Part shown: piece after piece, positions 21,301-32,378 of the stretch
Position numbering within the stretch: the stretch's first letter is position 1
How the letters are laid out: every line of letters begins with the position of its first letter
Position numbers and translations under genes: made by a program
The notes under the pieces: generated by a model
Told to the model about the DNA's origin: nothing
The model's database searches: none
The model's input: only the letters and a program-made list of their open reading frames with translations
NCBI GenBank assembly: GCA_015956445.1
Contig: WIUZ02000001.1
Location: 1,612,001-1,676,000 of the forward strand
Length of the DNA stretch: 64,000 nucleotides
Direction of reading: 5' to 3'
DNA from: Thelephora terrestris
Taxonomy: Eukaryota; Basidiomycota; Agaricomycetes; Thelephorales; Thelephoraceae

Positions 21301-21971
21301 TCCGATGTTGTACGCGTGAAAACTGTGGGGGGAGGACAGTTGATTAGGTGGAATGATCAATCGCAACTCAAGGCAAAAACTGACCCATCAACATCCTTTT
21401 CGGGGCTAATGGCCTCGGTGACGGTCCGTTCGTCATTGGGGCCAACGTGTGGGCCAAGGGGAAGTTGTACGAGAACGCCACTGACAGATGTATCGTCGTT
21501 GAGTTTCTTGACCACCGAGACAACCTCTTCGACGGTCGAGCTCTCCGGAAGAGTGATATGATTGAGAGTGATCCCGACGTCCTGCGCGGCCTTTGCCTTC
21601 ATGCGAATATAGACGGTTGAATCTGGGCGGGATCCAGCTTGAACGATAGCCAACTGGGGTTGGAATCTTGGGTATTTTGACTTCCACGATCTAATCCGCT
21701 CCGCAACATCGTCACGGAGAGACCTGAGGCAGGCGGGAAGGTGAGAAGAGAACGGCTCATATGAGATAAAATTTACTTTGCAATGCTTGTTCCGTCGATT
21801 AATTGTGCGGTTGCAGACATTGAACGGGTGAGAGGGAAGCGTAGGGGGGCTTGCAGTCTTCCTCCCAGGACCGACAGCATCACCTGATCGGACTTGGGTA
21901 TTTTCAAAGAGTGAAGTGAGAGACGCGGCGAAATCGCGTCCGTCGTAGTTGGGAGTGGAGGAGAAATTCAT
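18342..21971 (-). CDS. ADE3: C1-tetrahydrofolate synthase, trifunctional (ADE3 / MTHFD1)
   Basis: One polypeptide with methylene-THF dehydrogenase, methenyl-THF cyclohydrolase and 10-formyl-THF synthetase activities; it supplies 10-formyl-THF for purine synthesis. The dehydrogenase/cyclohydrolase half shows [25 protein letters not shown] (catalytic Tyr and Lys), [45 protein letters not shown] and [11 protein letters not shown]. The synthetase half shows the P-loop [39 protein letters not shown], and [18 protein letters not shown]. The C-terminus [21 protein letters not shown] is normal. About 930 residues with several introns. The first ATG is at 21971 ([17 protein letters not shown]); the stretch between there and [10 protein letters not shown] (about 21720-21900) may hold an intron whose edges I could not fix. 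Divergent from the GrpE gene. Confidence 0.93.
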
Positions 21972-22171
21972 AGCAAAGACAGAGACATGTTCGCCAGATA
22001 ATTCCGACAAGGAACCACAAGAGAAGGGTCGAGAAACGAAACGTCAGCACTTCAAGTCCTCCGTTTCCCGCCTACCGACGTCACGTGCAAGCGCGTCCCT
22101 CTTGCGCATAACCCCCGAATCCTTCCTCTCACTCCCCCTTCAAAACGCTGTCTGGCGGTCGACCCTAGGTC
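21972..22171. promoter_or_regulatory. Divergent promoter ADE3 / GrpE with GACGTCACGTG
   Basis: 200 bases separate the two start codons. Position 22077-22087 reads GACGTCACGTG, an overlap of a CRE half (ACGTCA) and an E-box (CACGTG at 22082-22087). No TATA box is seen. Confidence 0.45.
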
Positions 22172-22949
22172 ATGAACGCAACAAGAAACTTGATTCAGTC
22201 CTTCTCTGGCTCGCTGACCGTTCAGCATCTGGCTAGACGAACTGTTGCGAATTCCCCACGCACACACTTCCTGGCCATCGGCTCCCGGCGGTGTTACTCC
22301 GAAGACTCGAAACCTTCGGAGCGGAAGGGTGAGGGGGAGAGTATGGACACAGCCTCGTCCAAAGACGAATTCGAGCTCTCCAAAAAACTCGCGGTCAAAG
22401 AGGAGGAGGTTGCCGACCTCAAAGTCAGTCTTTTCTTTCGTGATCGGTGGCCATTCTGTGACTGACATTTGCCCGCAGAGTCGGTTACGGTACCTCCAGG
22501 CTGATTTTATCAACCTCCAGCGCAACTCTGCGAGGGAAAAGGAGCAGACAAAAGACTACGCCATCACAAAGTTTGCCTCGGACTTGCTCGAGACCGCGGA
22601 TGTATTGTCACTCGCTCTCAAATCCGTTCCCCCCGAAGCGCTTAAACCTCCGTCATCCCCGACCCCTCCGTCAATACCGGAAGGGAAATCTGCCCAGGCG
22701 TACCTGACGGAATTGCACACAGGTGTGGAGATAACGCACCGTTTGCTCTTGCAGACGTTGTTCAAGTACCACGTAAAACCATACGACCCAACTGGAGAAA
22801 AATTCGACCCGAACAAGCACGAAGCGATGTTCCAGGCTCCAATACCTGACAAAGAACCGGGGACTGTGTTCGACTGCCAGAAAATTGGGTACACAATCAA
22901 GGACAGGGTACTGAGGGCAGCCAAGGTCGGGGTCGTGCAGGATCGATGA
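22172..22949 (+). CDS. MGE1: Mitochondrial GrpE nucleotide-exchange factor (Mge1)
   Basis: ADP/ATP exchange factor for mitochondrial Hsp70 in protein import and folding; matrix. About 235 residues. The N-terminus MNATRNLIQSFSGSLTVQHLARR is a basic amphipathic presequence. A long charged helix with heptads (FELSKKLAVKEEEVADLKSRLRYLQADFINLQRN) is followed by the GrpE signature KFASDLLETADVLSLAL, VEITHRLLLQTLFKY and the beta-domain YDPTGEKFDPNKHEAMFQ, DKEPGTVFDCQKIGYTIKDRVLRAAKVGV. One intron is at about 22423-22479, exactly within the coiled coil. The protein is complete and of normal length. Confidence 0.93.
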
Positions 22950-23241
22950 GGGAGGCTATCAGCGGGTGGTAATTCCTAGACACTACTTACCGTATAATAC
23001 GCAAGACGTTTTAATAATCACCTCCACACTCTGATGTCCTTTTTCACCCCATGTTGCCCAAGTAAGGATTGTGATCATGCACACATGCCGTGCTCGGGGT
23101 GTTGACGGCCGGAGACGCCTCTTGTGTTCTATTTTGGCCGTCACCCACTTCTTCACCCTCCTTCGATCCTAACCCCCATCCATCTCCCTCTCACCTCCGC
23201 CGCACTTTGAAATACCCAGCAGTGTACCCTCGCGACTCAGC

Positions 23242-25088
23242 ATGGCCATCGAAGCCTTTCTGAGCACAACCGCTCAACGTGCTTTCCTCATAACAAGTGC
23301 GTACAACCCAGTTGACTTCAACCCCAGACACTGACTTGCAAGATAGTTACCATTCGTGAGTAGTCACCCATCACGCCCGGGTCTGTCGTCACCCCTTCCT
23401 CGTTTCCCTCCGCAGAAGCAATCGTTGTCCTGACCCTTGTAGGACTGGTGTTCGCCTGGGTACGGTTGAAGCTTCCGTCCCGCCTCCATGGCTCATCGAT
23501 TCCCTCTGATTGCAGGTGGATAAATGGGTAGACTTCAACCAAACAATGTACAAGGTCCGCAAACCCCGTTCGCCCCCAGTTACTGAACCTCATCTCAACC
23601 CAGACCATCCCATGCTACCTCGCCCTCTTCGCGTTTGGAGAGTAAGTTTCCTCCTTTCTGGTCACCCTCGCGGTATCCTCACGTGTCCCAAAAATAGGGT
23701 CTTCGAGATTTTAATGGCAGTGGACGGTCTGCGTGCACGTAACATCATCCAATTGGCTGGAGTTGCTAGTACGTTCTCTCTGCCAGAAGCCGCAAAAGCA
23801 TTTAACATTCTCGGTAGTTTTCCACGGTTGCCTCATCATCTTCTCCGCGGCCCAAGTACACGAGACTAGACAAGCGCTCTCATTGTTAGGGGGTTGTGAC
23901 TTTAACGGAACCACGGAGTCCTACATCGTCAGCCAATCTCTTCGCCTAGCAATAGCAATACTACGTATTGACACGCGTTCACCAGGGATGTTCTGGGGCC
24001 GGTACTCTCTTCGTCAAAGTCCGCCCTCTACTAATCGCTGCACCATGTGTCATCGCTGCCGCTTGGCTGATTCTCCTATGGTGGACTAAAGCGCTATTTG
24101 ACGAGTTTGGGTATGTGGTCCCCACCGTCTTCGCCTTGGTGACAATTCCTCACAGCTACGTCACTCGCTAGATGGGCCGTCTTCCACATTGTCGGTGCTA
24201 ACCCTACCATGAAAAGTAAACCACGCCGGCTGTATCTATCTCTATGCGATCTAACAAACCCTCTCTACAGAAATGTACAGGTGGTACCAAGTTGTTATCT
24301 GTCTGCTCAAATTCGATTTCTTCTTCTTCATCGGCGTCACCATGCAGGTAATCTACGTTTGGTTCCCCTTCTATTCACATCTGAAGCATCGTCCTACCTA
24401 GCTTCTGATTCTGGTCGTTGCTCATAATTCCGCTGAGTTTGGTATCACGATCACAGCGATTCCCATCGTTCTGGTGCTCTTGTCATTTGCTGCGATTGCG
24501 GTCCAACGAGAGATTAGATGGCTCATGTCCATCTCACTCGTTCTGATGTTGGCCTCGGAATCATACTGTAGGTAATGAAAAATCACCATAAGCGACTTGC
24601 ACTGATCAGCATTTTATTGGTTCACAGTCGGTACGCCGAGCAATACTCCAAGTTTGTTGATTTCATTAATCCCATTTTAGTATACAAGCTCGTCCGGATA
24701 TTCTCGCCCGGCTCTGAAAGTCCTTACGAGACTACTAGGGTTACTCTCGCGCTGTTCAGTACGTATCTGATCGTTGTCTTCCCCCCTATCTGCTCACGGC
24801 GCTCGATTAGCTATTTGCGCGTTCTTGATTCTTTTCGCAACCTTTATAGTCGGGTTGCGTTGCTTCGGCGACTTCGACAAGGGTCTGAAGCCTTCAAAAG
24901 TCCACGGTCAGTCGCTGTTGCCTACACAAATCGCGGAGAAGATCAACTTAATGGGTGAATATTCCTCCTTCTCATCACACACAGATATCAATTCAAAACC
25001 CCAATCCCCAGGGTACAGCTCTGAGCCCAAGCCCGATGGGGTTTATACCGGAGGGGCACCGTTGTCATCTAGGATCTCCATCGAGTAA
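23242..25088 (+). CDS. UPF0658 family Golgi-type multi-span membrane protein
   Basis: Predicted polytopic membrane protein like the S. pombe UPF0658 Golgi apparatus protein. Read through many very short exons, it gives MAIEAFLSTTAQRAFLI..., IVVLTLVGLVFAWV, a hydrophilic loop, VDGLRARNIIQLAGV, VVFHGCLIIFSAAQVHETRQ, GTLFVKVRPLLIAAPCVIAAAW, TKALFDEFGW, the family's hallmark YRWYQVVICLLKFDFFFFIGV, LVVAHNSAEFGITITAIPIVLVLL, REIRWLMSISLVLMLASESYFIYKLVRIF and a final span ending CFGDFDKGLKPSK. A Pro/Ser-rich tail ends ISSRISIE. At least eight spans are likely. The molecular function of the family is unknown. Exon edges in 23280-24250 are approximate. Confidence 0.7.
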
Positions 25089-25372
25089 ACGAGTGTTTTA
25101 TCGGTTGGCTGCTGAGGGGATCCACCGTCACACTTGTGTACGAACTTTTTCTCGCTCTCACTCCACTCGTTTCTGTATGCGACTTGCTTTCACGAACATT
25201 TTTCGTTTCACATGCCTGTTTCATATACCTTTTCACTCTAAGAGGCCCTTCGGAATTTTACGACTTCTACGTTTCCATAACTTTATCTAATATTATCACA
25301 CAACGCCCTCAGTAGGTACCCACGTGGTCTCGCAACCCAACTGATACCAAGCCTCTATCCCAGTCCGATCTG
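25089..25372. other. Convergent 3' flank between the UPF0658 gene and ADE2
   Basis: 284 bases of pyrimidine-rich and TTTT-containing sequence, presumably both 3' untranslated regions. A CACGTG occurs at 25321-25326. Nothing else is seen. Confidence 0.4.
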
Positions 25373-27340
25373 TTACTTGGATCCCATTCTCTGTTTCTCG
25401 TACTCCTCCCATCCGATGTCCTGAAGCCTGGATATCTTACCCAGCACCTCTTGTTCTTGTTTATGTAAAAAGCTTTCCATAGCTTGGACAAGCCTTGGGA
25501 TACCTGCAGATAGTATCCGGATAGCAAGTAGGCCGGCGTTCATGCTGTTGTTGATCGCGACTGTGGCTACAGGGATACCACGCTGTGATCTCATTAGGCA
25601 TCGGCTGGTGAAAAAATGGAAGGTGTGAGCCTTACTGGCATCTGCACGATACTATAGAGGGAATCCACTCCATCCAAGGAACTGCCTTTGACAGGCACCC
25701 CAATGACCGGCAAAGCCGTCATCGCAGCGACCATCCCTGGCAGATGCGCCGCACCCCCTGCTCCCGCGATCAGAACTCTCAAACCTCTCGCCGACGCCGA
25801 CCTCGCATACTGGACCATCCTATCCGGAGTTCGGTGAGCAGAAACGATCGTGAGCTCGTATGGGATATCAAACTGGTCCAAGATTTTCGCTGCGGGGATC
25901 ATCACTCCGAGGTCTGAATCTGAGCCCATAACAACTCCCACTAAGGGGTTAGGGTGATCATGCAAAGCCCCGCTCCCAGGTGGGTGCGGAGCGTGCTTCA
26001 TGATCTCTTCGTGGGACATAGGAATCGGTAGTTGGGTCAAGAGTGGGCGGAGACGATCGTTCACTTGCGCGTCAGAATCGCCCACAATGGTGATATGACC
26101 CATTTTGCGGCCCCCTCGGCACTCTGTTTTCCCATACATATGGATCGCAGCTCCGGGGACGTTGAGCGCGTATCCCACAAACGAGGTGAGTTGAGACATA
26201 TCGTTTGAGCCCCCGATAAGATTCAGCATTACAGATGAGGGGACCTTCAGTGCGGTGGACCCCAACGGAAGGTTAAGGATGGCACGGAGGTGGTTTTCGA
26301 ATTGCGAGGTTTCGCAGGCCTCGATTGTGTAGTGACCGGAATTGTGAGGCCGAGGGGCAATCTCGTTGACGTATAGGGTTCCTACAATCAGGTCAAATCA
26401 GGCGAATCCGGAAGCCGGTGGAGGTAACTACCATCCAAAAGCTGGAACATCTCAACGCCAAAGATGCCAGCGCCTTCAAAAGTCAAGACAGCAGATTCCG
26501 CGAGTCGCCTAGCATTCTCTATCGTTGCCGGGTCGGGAGACCGCAAGGGAGCGAATGTGAGTAAGCAGATGTTGTCCTTGTGGACGGTCTCGACGGCTGG
26601 GTACGAAGTGACGGTCCCGTTGACAGTCCGTACAACCATAACAGCAATTTCCCGTTCAAATTTCACCCACTTCTCCGCATACAACGGGCGGTCCTTCAGA
26701 GTCGCAAGCGCCTCTTCGATCTCGGACGCGTGGCGGAGGACGAAGTTTCCCCTCCCATCGTAGGCGAGGGTTCGACTCTTGATCATGAGAGGAAGACCTA
26801 GCTTGTCCATAGCAGCGTGGACGGCCTCCGGAGTTGGCTCTGGTATTTTAAGGAACTCCGCGACGGCGATACCAGCTTTTTGAAGGTGTATCTTTTGGTT
26901 GTACTTGTCCTGAATCACCCTGATCGTAGATGGGCTAGGATGGATCTGGACCCTTCGGGATTGCGCGACCTTGTCTAGGATGTCGACATCGACATGTTCA
27001 ATTTCCACCGTGAGGACGTCCACCTTCTCAGATAGTTGTAGGATCTTCTCTGGATCCTTGAACGACCCGTCGATATGCGTGAACTTTGGATCAGTAGGGG
27101 CAAGGATCTGCTTTGCAGGAGAGTGTTCGCCGACATCCAAGATTACGACCTTGATGTTGAGCAACGACGCAGAGGCAGCCAGCATCCGGCCAAGTTGGCC
27201 CCCTCCTATGCCATTATCAGAAGGGGTTGCGGATAACTGGTATGACGAAATGAATCTGCCCACGACATGTTCAGAGAGCGCACCAAATATCATTGAGAAG
27301 ACCCACTTTTACCTAGAATGCCCACTATCTTGTCGCTCAT
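25373..27340 (-). CDS. ADE2: Phosphoribosylaminoimidazole carboxylase (ADE2), PurK-PurE fusion
   Basis: Carboxylates aminoimidazole ribonucleotide in de novo purine synthesis; cytosolic; loss of it gives red colonies in yeast. The first exon is [10 protein letters not shown], and removal of a short intron restores [16 protein letters not shown]. The ATP-grasp PurK half shows [55 protein letters not shown] and [16 protein letters not shown]. The PurE half shows [73 protein letters not shown]. Introns lie near 26385-26430 and 25595-25635. About 590 residues; both halves are complete. It shares a 72-base promoter with the DNAJC9-like gene. Confidence 0.95.
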
Positions 27341-27412
27341 TTTTATCGGGAATCTTGGGGCGGAAGGGAAAATGGATCCCCCGTCGGCACGTGATCGACG
27401 CGTCTCTTCAAT
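27341..27412. promoter_or_regulatory. Compact bidirectional promoter ADE2 / DNAJC9-like with E-box and MCB box
   Basis: Only 72 bases separate the two start codons. CACGTG is at 27388-27393 and ACGCGT at 27398-27403, the latter 9 bases before the J-protein ATG. E-boxes of this form are bound by Cbf1/Pho4-type bHLH factors, and ACGCGT by MBF, in yeasts. Function here is inferred. Confidence 0.5.
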
Positions 27413-28529
27413 ATGGACACCGACGATCCAATAGCCACCTTCTTTCCCGGTGAAGAGGATGTTGACCTGTACGCGGTTCTATCGTTGGGACGTGATGCAA
27501 AGGCGGAGGATATCAAGAAAGCCTACCGCCGTCTCGCCCTCATCCACCATCCCGATAAACACGCATCCGCAGCCACAGACGTGAAGATCAACGCATCTCG
27601 CAAGTTCCAACAGATAGGTTTCGCGTATTCCGTACTGTCTGACGAGAAGCGGCGCTCGAGGTACGATCGTACTGGGAGGACGGACGACGTGGCCGCGGAT
27701 TTCGGACCTGGTGACTCTGGGACCTGGGAAACCTACTTCGAAGAACTGTTCGATCGCGCCACCAAGGGTAAACTTGATGAACTGAAGGAGGAATATCAAA
27801 GTATGTACCAATCGGCTGTCACTTTTTCTTTAAGAGGGCCTCACCCAACGATCAGACTCTCCGGAGGAGCTGGAGGACCTGAAGAACGCTTTCAATGACA
27901 CTGATGGGTCCCTAGACGAAATCATGGACCATATACCTCATTCTACGATTGAAGACGAACCCCGCTTCGTCCGATTAATCACCAACCTTATCAAGTCCGG
28001 CGATTTGACTCCTACATCCACCTGGGAGAAGAGTGTTAAGGACGAGACGGCCCGTTTGAAGAGGAAGAAGAAGAGTGCCAAGGAAGCTGAAGAGGCGGAA
28101 ACATTAGCGAAGGAGATTGGCGTGTGGGATGAGTTCTACGGCAGTGGTAAGCCCACGGACAGAGCCGCTAAGAGACAGAAGGGGAAGCAAAAGGCGAATG
28201 CTAGCAACGAGGACGAAGAGGATATTTCCGCACTCCAAGCGTTGATCCTGAAACGCAAGAAGAACATGGGGGAGTTTTTTGACGACCTCGCGGCTAAGTA
28301 TGCAGAACCTGAACCTTCTTCTCGTTTTGGCGGGAGTCGGGGAAAGAAGAGGAAGGCCGAGGTCGGTGAGGATTCACAAACGAAGAAGGCGAAGACCGTT
28401 CCACCACCTCCTGATATTGGCGACGAGGAATTCGCGAAAATACAGAGGTCGTTGCTGAGGAAAACTCCTGCTTCGTCGAAATCTCGGTCTTCCTCCAAAG
28501 GAGAGGCAAAGAGGAAGACAAAGCGGTGA
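27413..28529 (+). CDS. DNAJC9-like J-domain protein (histone-binding co-chaperone family)
   Basis: Hsp70 co-chaperone of the DNAJC9 type; animal DNAJC9 binds histones H3-H4 and recruits Hsp70 to them. The J domain is right at the N-terminus (residues 17-85): LYAVLSLGRDAKAEDIKKAYRRLAL, the catalytic HPD in IHHPDKH, and FAYSVLSDEKRRSRYDRTGR. Then come the family-specific acidic/aromatic region TWETYFEELFDRATKGKLDEL, PEELEDLKNAFNDTDGSLDEIMDHI and EDEPRFVRLITNLIKSGDL, and a long Lys/Glu-rich tail with several basic clusters ending KRKTKR. One intron at about 27800-27852. About 345 residues, complete. Nuclear location is likely from the basic clusters. Confidence 0.88.
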
Positions 28530-28644
28530 CGTCAAGGTAATTGGATTGTGGCTTTTGTACATTGTAAATTAATCTATTCTACATGACAGTGAACATGACA
28601 TTTGAGATTGAGGGTGGAAGTAAATCAGGAACAAAGACAGAAAA

Positions 28645-31600
28645 TTAGATGTAGCGGATGGAATCAATCCCAAGGGCACGACGCGCATGAACAATCGCCA
28701 AGAGCTCCTTGATGGCCTCCTCGAGAATCACTACGTTGTCCAAGAGCGTGGACAATGTGATCAGTTGGACCTTTGTCTCGTTGTCATCTCGTTCGTGATG
28801 CTGTGAATTGTCCCTCCCTTCTCCCCAGCTGGAAGAGAAAACGTCGTCGTCTTCATCCACCCATTTCTTTGGCTTTGCTGGCATCCACGGCCCGGAAAAG
28901 GGCGTTGGGGCCGCATAAGGTTCGACCGCGATCGAACTCGTCTTCTGGTAATGGGGACCGAAAGGACTAGCTTCGATACTTTTCCTTCCGGGTTTTTTGG
29001 GGCTAGATGGAGCGGTGGGTAGGGCGGCTTGCTTGGGTTTGGATTTCCTGGGTGTAAGGAATGAGACGAAGGAGGATTTGGGCTTCGGTTTCGGAGGTTC
29101 TATGGGAGTCGGAGCGGTGGTCGGACTTCGGGAAACAGGGATCGGGGTGGTATTGTCAAAGTCGAGAGCAAGGTTGAGGGCATCCGTCAGGTTTTCTGAG
29201 AAAAGTAGACCTTGACGCCTTTCCAACAAATATCGGTCGAACTTCTCCACCGAGTGCCGATACCGTTCCAACTGGGTGACGAGCCCGTGGAAAATCGCGT
29301 ATATGAGCGGTCGTGATTTCTCGTCCATGCTAGTGGCGGGTAAAGATAGGGTCTCGTATGCGAGATCTTCGTTTATCCGATAGTCAATGGAACGGTCGTC
29401 TCCATCGGCTTCGTACTCCTTTGAGAATTCACGTGCATGACGACAGCTGCCTCCGTCGGGTGAAGCGAACGTCAGCCACCCGGCTAGAGACCGACACGGA
29501 TCCCGGGCAAGGGTCAACAAAACCCCAGTCAAGGCCATATTGAGCTCCGGCGAGTTTGAAAAGAACATCCGAACAGCGTGGAGGATGAGTGAAAGCACTG
29601 GATCGTTTTGCACCAATCGGTGTTTGTATTTTGTTATGATGTCGGGGTCTACATCTCGAAGTTCCGTGTTTCTCTCTCTCAGCGAGAGCACAGCGTCACA
29701 GAGGTAATTGTCGTATCCAGTGCTGAACGCGTCTTGAGTGTGAGACGGATCCACACGCGAAATTAGCGCAAGGTAAAGACTGGTCTCCCGTTCGCTTGTT
29801 GAGTAAGTCGTGTCCGGGTCCGCATACGTCGCATAGAGCGGGGGGTTTGCAGGCGGTTCTACATCCTCGCCGTGAGCAGGTGGCTCGAGTGTGGAAAGCG
29901 GGGCGGACAAATGGGGGGAGGGGTAACTGGTAGACTTAGGATCGTGGATCACGAGAAGCAGCTTTTCAGTGCACAGATACGAGTGCAGTTGTAGGAGTGT
30001 TTTAAAAAGCTGAAGGGCGGCGGTTACAGTGGGATGACTTGTAGATCGCAGATTTGTCGTGAGGAGATCCTTGAGAGTAAACCTCCCAGCGGAAGTGATA
30101 TAATCCGTTGGACGTCGAGTGCCTGGTGCCTCGATTTCCAAGATTGCCATCGCGGTGCTCTTCTTCCGATGTCTCCTCGGTTGACTAGCCTTCTGGGAAA
30201 GGTTCGTAGTTACGGGTTCCGACCGCCGATGTTTACGCGCCAGGTCGTCGTCGTCCTCGCTCAGGAGAAACCGAACAAGCAGATCCCCCAGCTGTCCGTT
30301 TTCGAGGGTACGAAGTATAATTTCGATGTAGGACATCACGGCGACTGCGCTCCCATCGTTATCTGAGCACTCCAGGATGGAGGGGTATAGGACATTCTCG
30401 AAAAAAACTCGCCGCACCGCATCAAGAATAGAATCTGCCACCGCGTCCCCAACAGTTCCATCCCCGTGGGTCTCGTTCCGCCGGATGATGTCCTGCAAGA
30501 ATTCGAGGAGCCTAAGGAAGTGCTCCAGGTGTAGCTTGAACTCTGGGTCAGACGAGTCCCCAAGTCCACTGTCTTCCTTCGTTTCTGTTTTAGCTCTGCT
30601 CTCGGGAGTGGACCCCAAGACCATACTATTTCCGCCTGACTGCAGATAAGCGGGTGACTTGACCCGGAGCTTCGAGGGAAGTGTCGAGTAGACAGCTGCT
30701 AGGCCAGCGGCAAGGACTTCAGAGAAATCTCCGTCAACAATGTACTCGGCCAACGCGACTGCGGCTTCCATGATGGGGTCCGACTCTGGCTCATCGGAGG
30801 GGCTATCCGGTGGTGGATGTGCACTGTCTTCGCCTGCCAACCGGTTGATAGGTTTATGTGGTGACATTGCTACATCCATGAGAAATAACACCCCGGCTCT
30901 CGCAAAGTCTCCAATCTGGCCTTCGCGATGGACGAACTGAAGGAGGTAGTTGAAAAGTAAGAATTCATACTCGGGTCGCTTGGGGGGTGCACTCGTGACG
31001 GTATCGCAGGAGGGAGCCGGGGACGGTTGGCGGGGGAAAGGTTCTCCGCTCATATCCTGTTCTTCCCACTCCTCTGTATCTTCGGCAATTTCTTCTTCGT
31101 CTTCCTCCAAAGTGAATAGGGGTTCTGATCTGTACCAACGCTTGTCCTTGTCGTGGAAGAAGATTATGAGGAGTTCGCGATAGGTCCTGATGCGACTGCA
31201 CAGGATGCATAGCAGATTGACGACTGCACACAAAACTGAGCGGTAACTTATAGAAGAATGCACAGATTCGCTTACGGTCTTCCTCGTATTCCGAGGGGGG
31301 TCCTCTTGTTGAAGCCCCTGCAGCACCCATCACCCTATTACGACCGTCCAGATGCTCCTGAACGTCTTCGCCAACGCAGTCGCGCAATAGTCGCAAAACG
31401 GCTTTATGTACAGCGGAGTGGACGAGAAATTGTTCGTCAAGAAGGACAACCATGTTCTGAACGGTACGCAAGACTTCCGCTTGAATACCGAACGGTCGGT
31501 CTGGCTCGCTCAGTTTGACGAGCGTTCCCAGGACATCTGCATTGACGGAATGAGGATGCGGCAAATGTAGTCTCGTGAATGTTTAATTACACACCATTCT

Positions 31601-31915
31601 TGAGCAGATATTCAAGACAAACGCCCGTCCCTCCTTCTTCCGTTTGATTGGCCTCGGATACGAGCAGATCGACCATGTTCTTGAGGTGCTTTGGCACATC
31701 CGTGGATTTGATCCCCCTTGCTAGCTGACGTTCGTCCGGATGCGAGAGCGTACTCTACAATAGTTTTGTTCCGTCAGCAACGGTACGAGTGGGGGCGTAT
31801 ATGCGGAAAGTACCTTCACGGATATCCACGAAGTACTGAACTCCAGAGCGTAATCATGGGGGACTTTTGTCGGTGACTGGTTTCCAGGTTTCAGAAATTT
31901 GGAGAAATAATCCAT
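28645..31915 (-). CDS. FHIP / RAI16-like protein (FTS-Hook-FHIP complex subunit)
   Basis: Large helical protein, about 1000 residues, of the retinoic-acid-induced-16-like family. In other fungi and animals these proteins link Hook and dynein to early endosomes. Start MDYFSKFLKPGNQSPTKV, with FSTSWISVK. Family features are the LDEQFLVHSAVHKAVLRLL segment, SVLCAVVNLLCILCSRIRTYRELLIIFF, the Glu-rich loop after WYRSEPLFTLEEDEEEI, EFLLFNYLLQFVHREGQIGDFARAGVLFLMD, YIVDGDFSEVLAAGLAAVYSTLP and FFENVLYPSILECSD. The C-terminal third (Pro/Ser/Lys-rich, SSFVSFLTPRKSKPKQ) is low-complexity, and a short helical end LIVHARRALGIDSIRYI closes it. Introns are confined to the 5' third; 28645-31100 is almost uninterrupted. 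Confidence 0.8.
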
Positions 31916-32378
31916 GAATCTGGCAGCGTCGGGATCAAGAAGGTTCTGTCCTCGGAGGCGGGATATTAAGACCTGATGTTTGCACAGAAGTAAGCTAGTA
32001 GCGATGATCGAGCGACCAGCGAAACTTGAGCTTGAAAATGGGGTGATAAATTCATAGCTGAAGGAATATTACGGTAACGCGCGTAGTTTAAGGTGTACAT
32101 GATATGAAAACGTGGGCGTAGCCTCGTTCAATCCACCTCATGCCCAGAAACATAAAATCCCGCCCCACGAATCGAACCTAGAAAAGTCAGCAAAGAATTC
32201 ACTCCTCACGCACCATTACCACAGGAAGTTCGACCAGAGAATAGCAGCTTATGATGCAAGCACGGAGAGATACTTGACCTTGAGTCGGTTGTTGAAGGAG
32301 GAAACAAATGAAAATGAAGGGGAAACCAGGCACTGGGGTCCATGTGCTCGAACGGTGCCCGTTCGGCGCGAATCCAGA
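31916..32378. other. Intergenic region, 0.46 kb, between two minus-strand genes
   Basis: Holds the promoter of the FHIP-like gene and the 3' flank of the acidic protein gene. An AT-rich part lies around 32030-32110. No ORF with recognisable content was found. A TTCGATT-like element near 32166-32180 was tested as a tRNA T-arm and failed. Confidence 0.4.

Noticed and set aside
21972-22010. Upstream start of C1-THF synthase at 22010
   Set aside because: That codon is TTG; the first ATG is at 21971.
18342-28529. Idea of a purine or secondary-metabolite gene cluster
   Set aside because: Apart from ADE3 and ADE2 the genes in between (GrpE, a Golgi membrane protein) have no link to one pathway, and no synthase, P450 or transporter set is present.
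32150-32235. Possible minus-strand tRNA (TTCGATT-like T-loop)
   Set aside because: The T-stem has a mismatch and no matching acceptor strand was found upstream.
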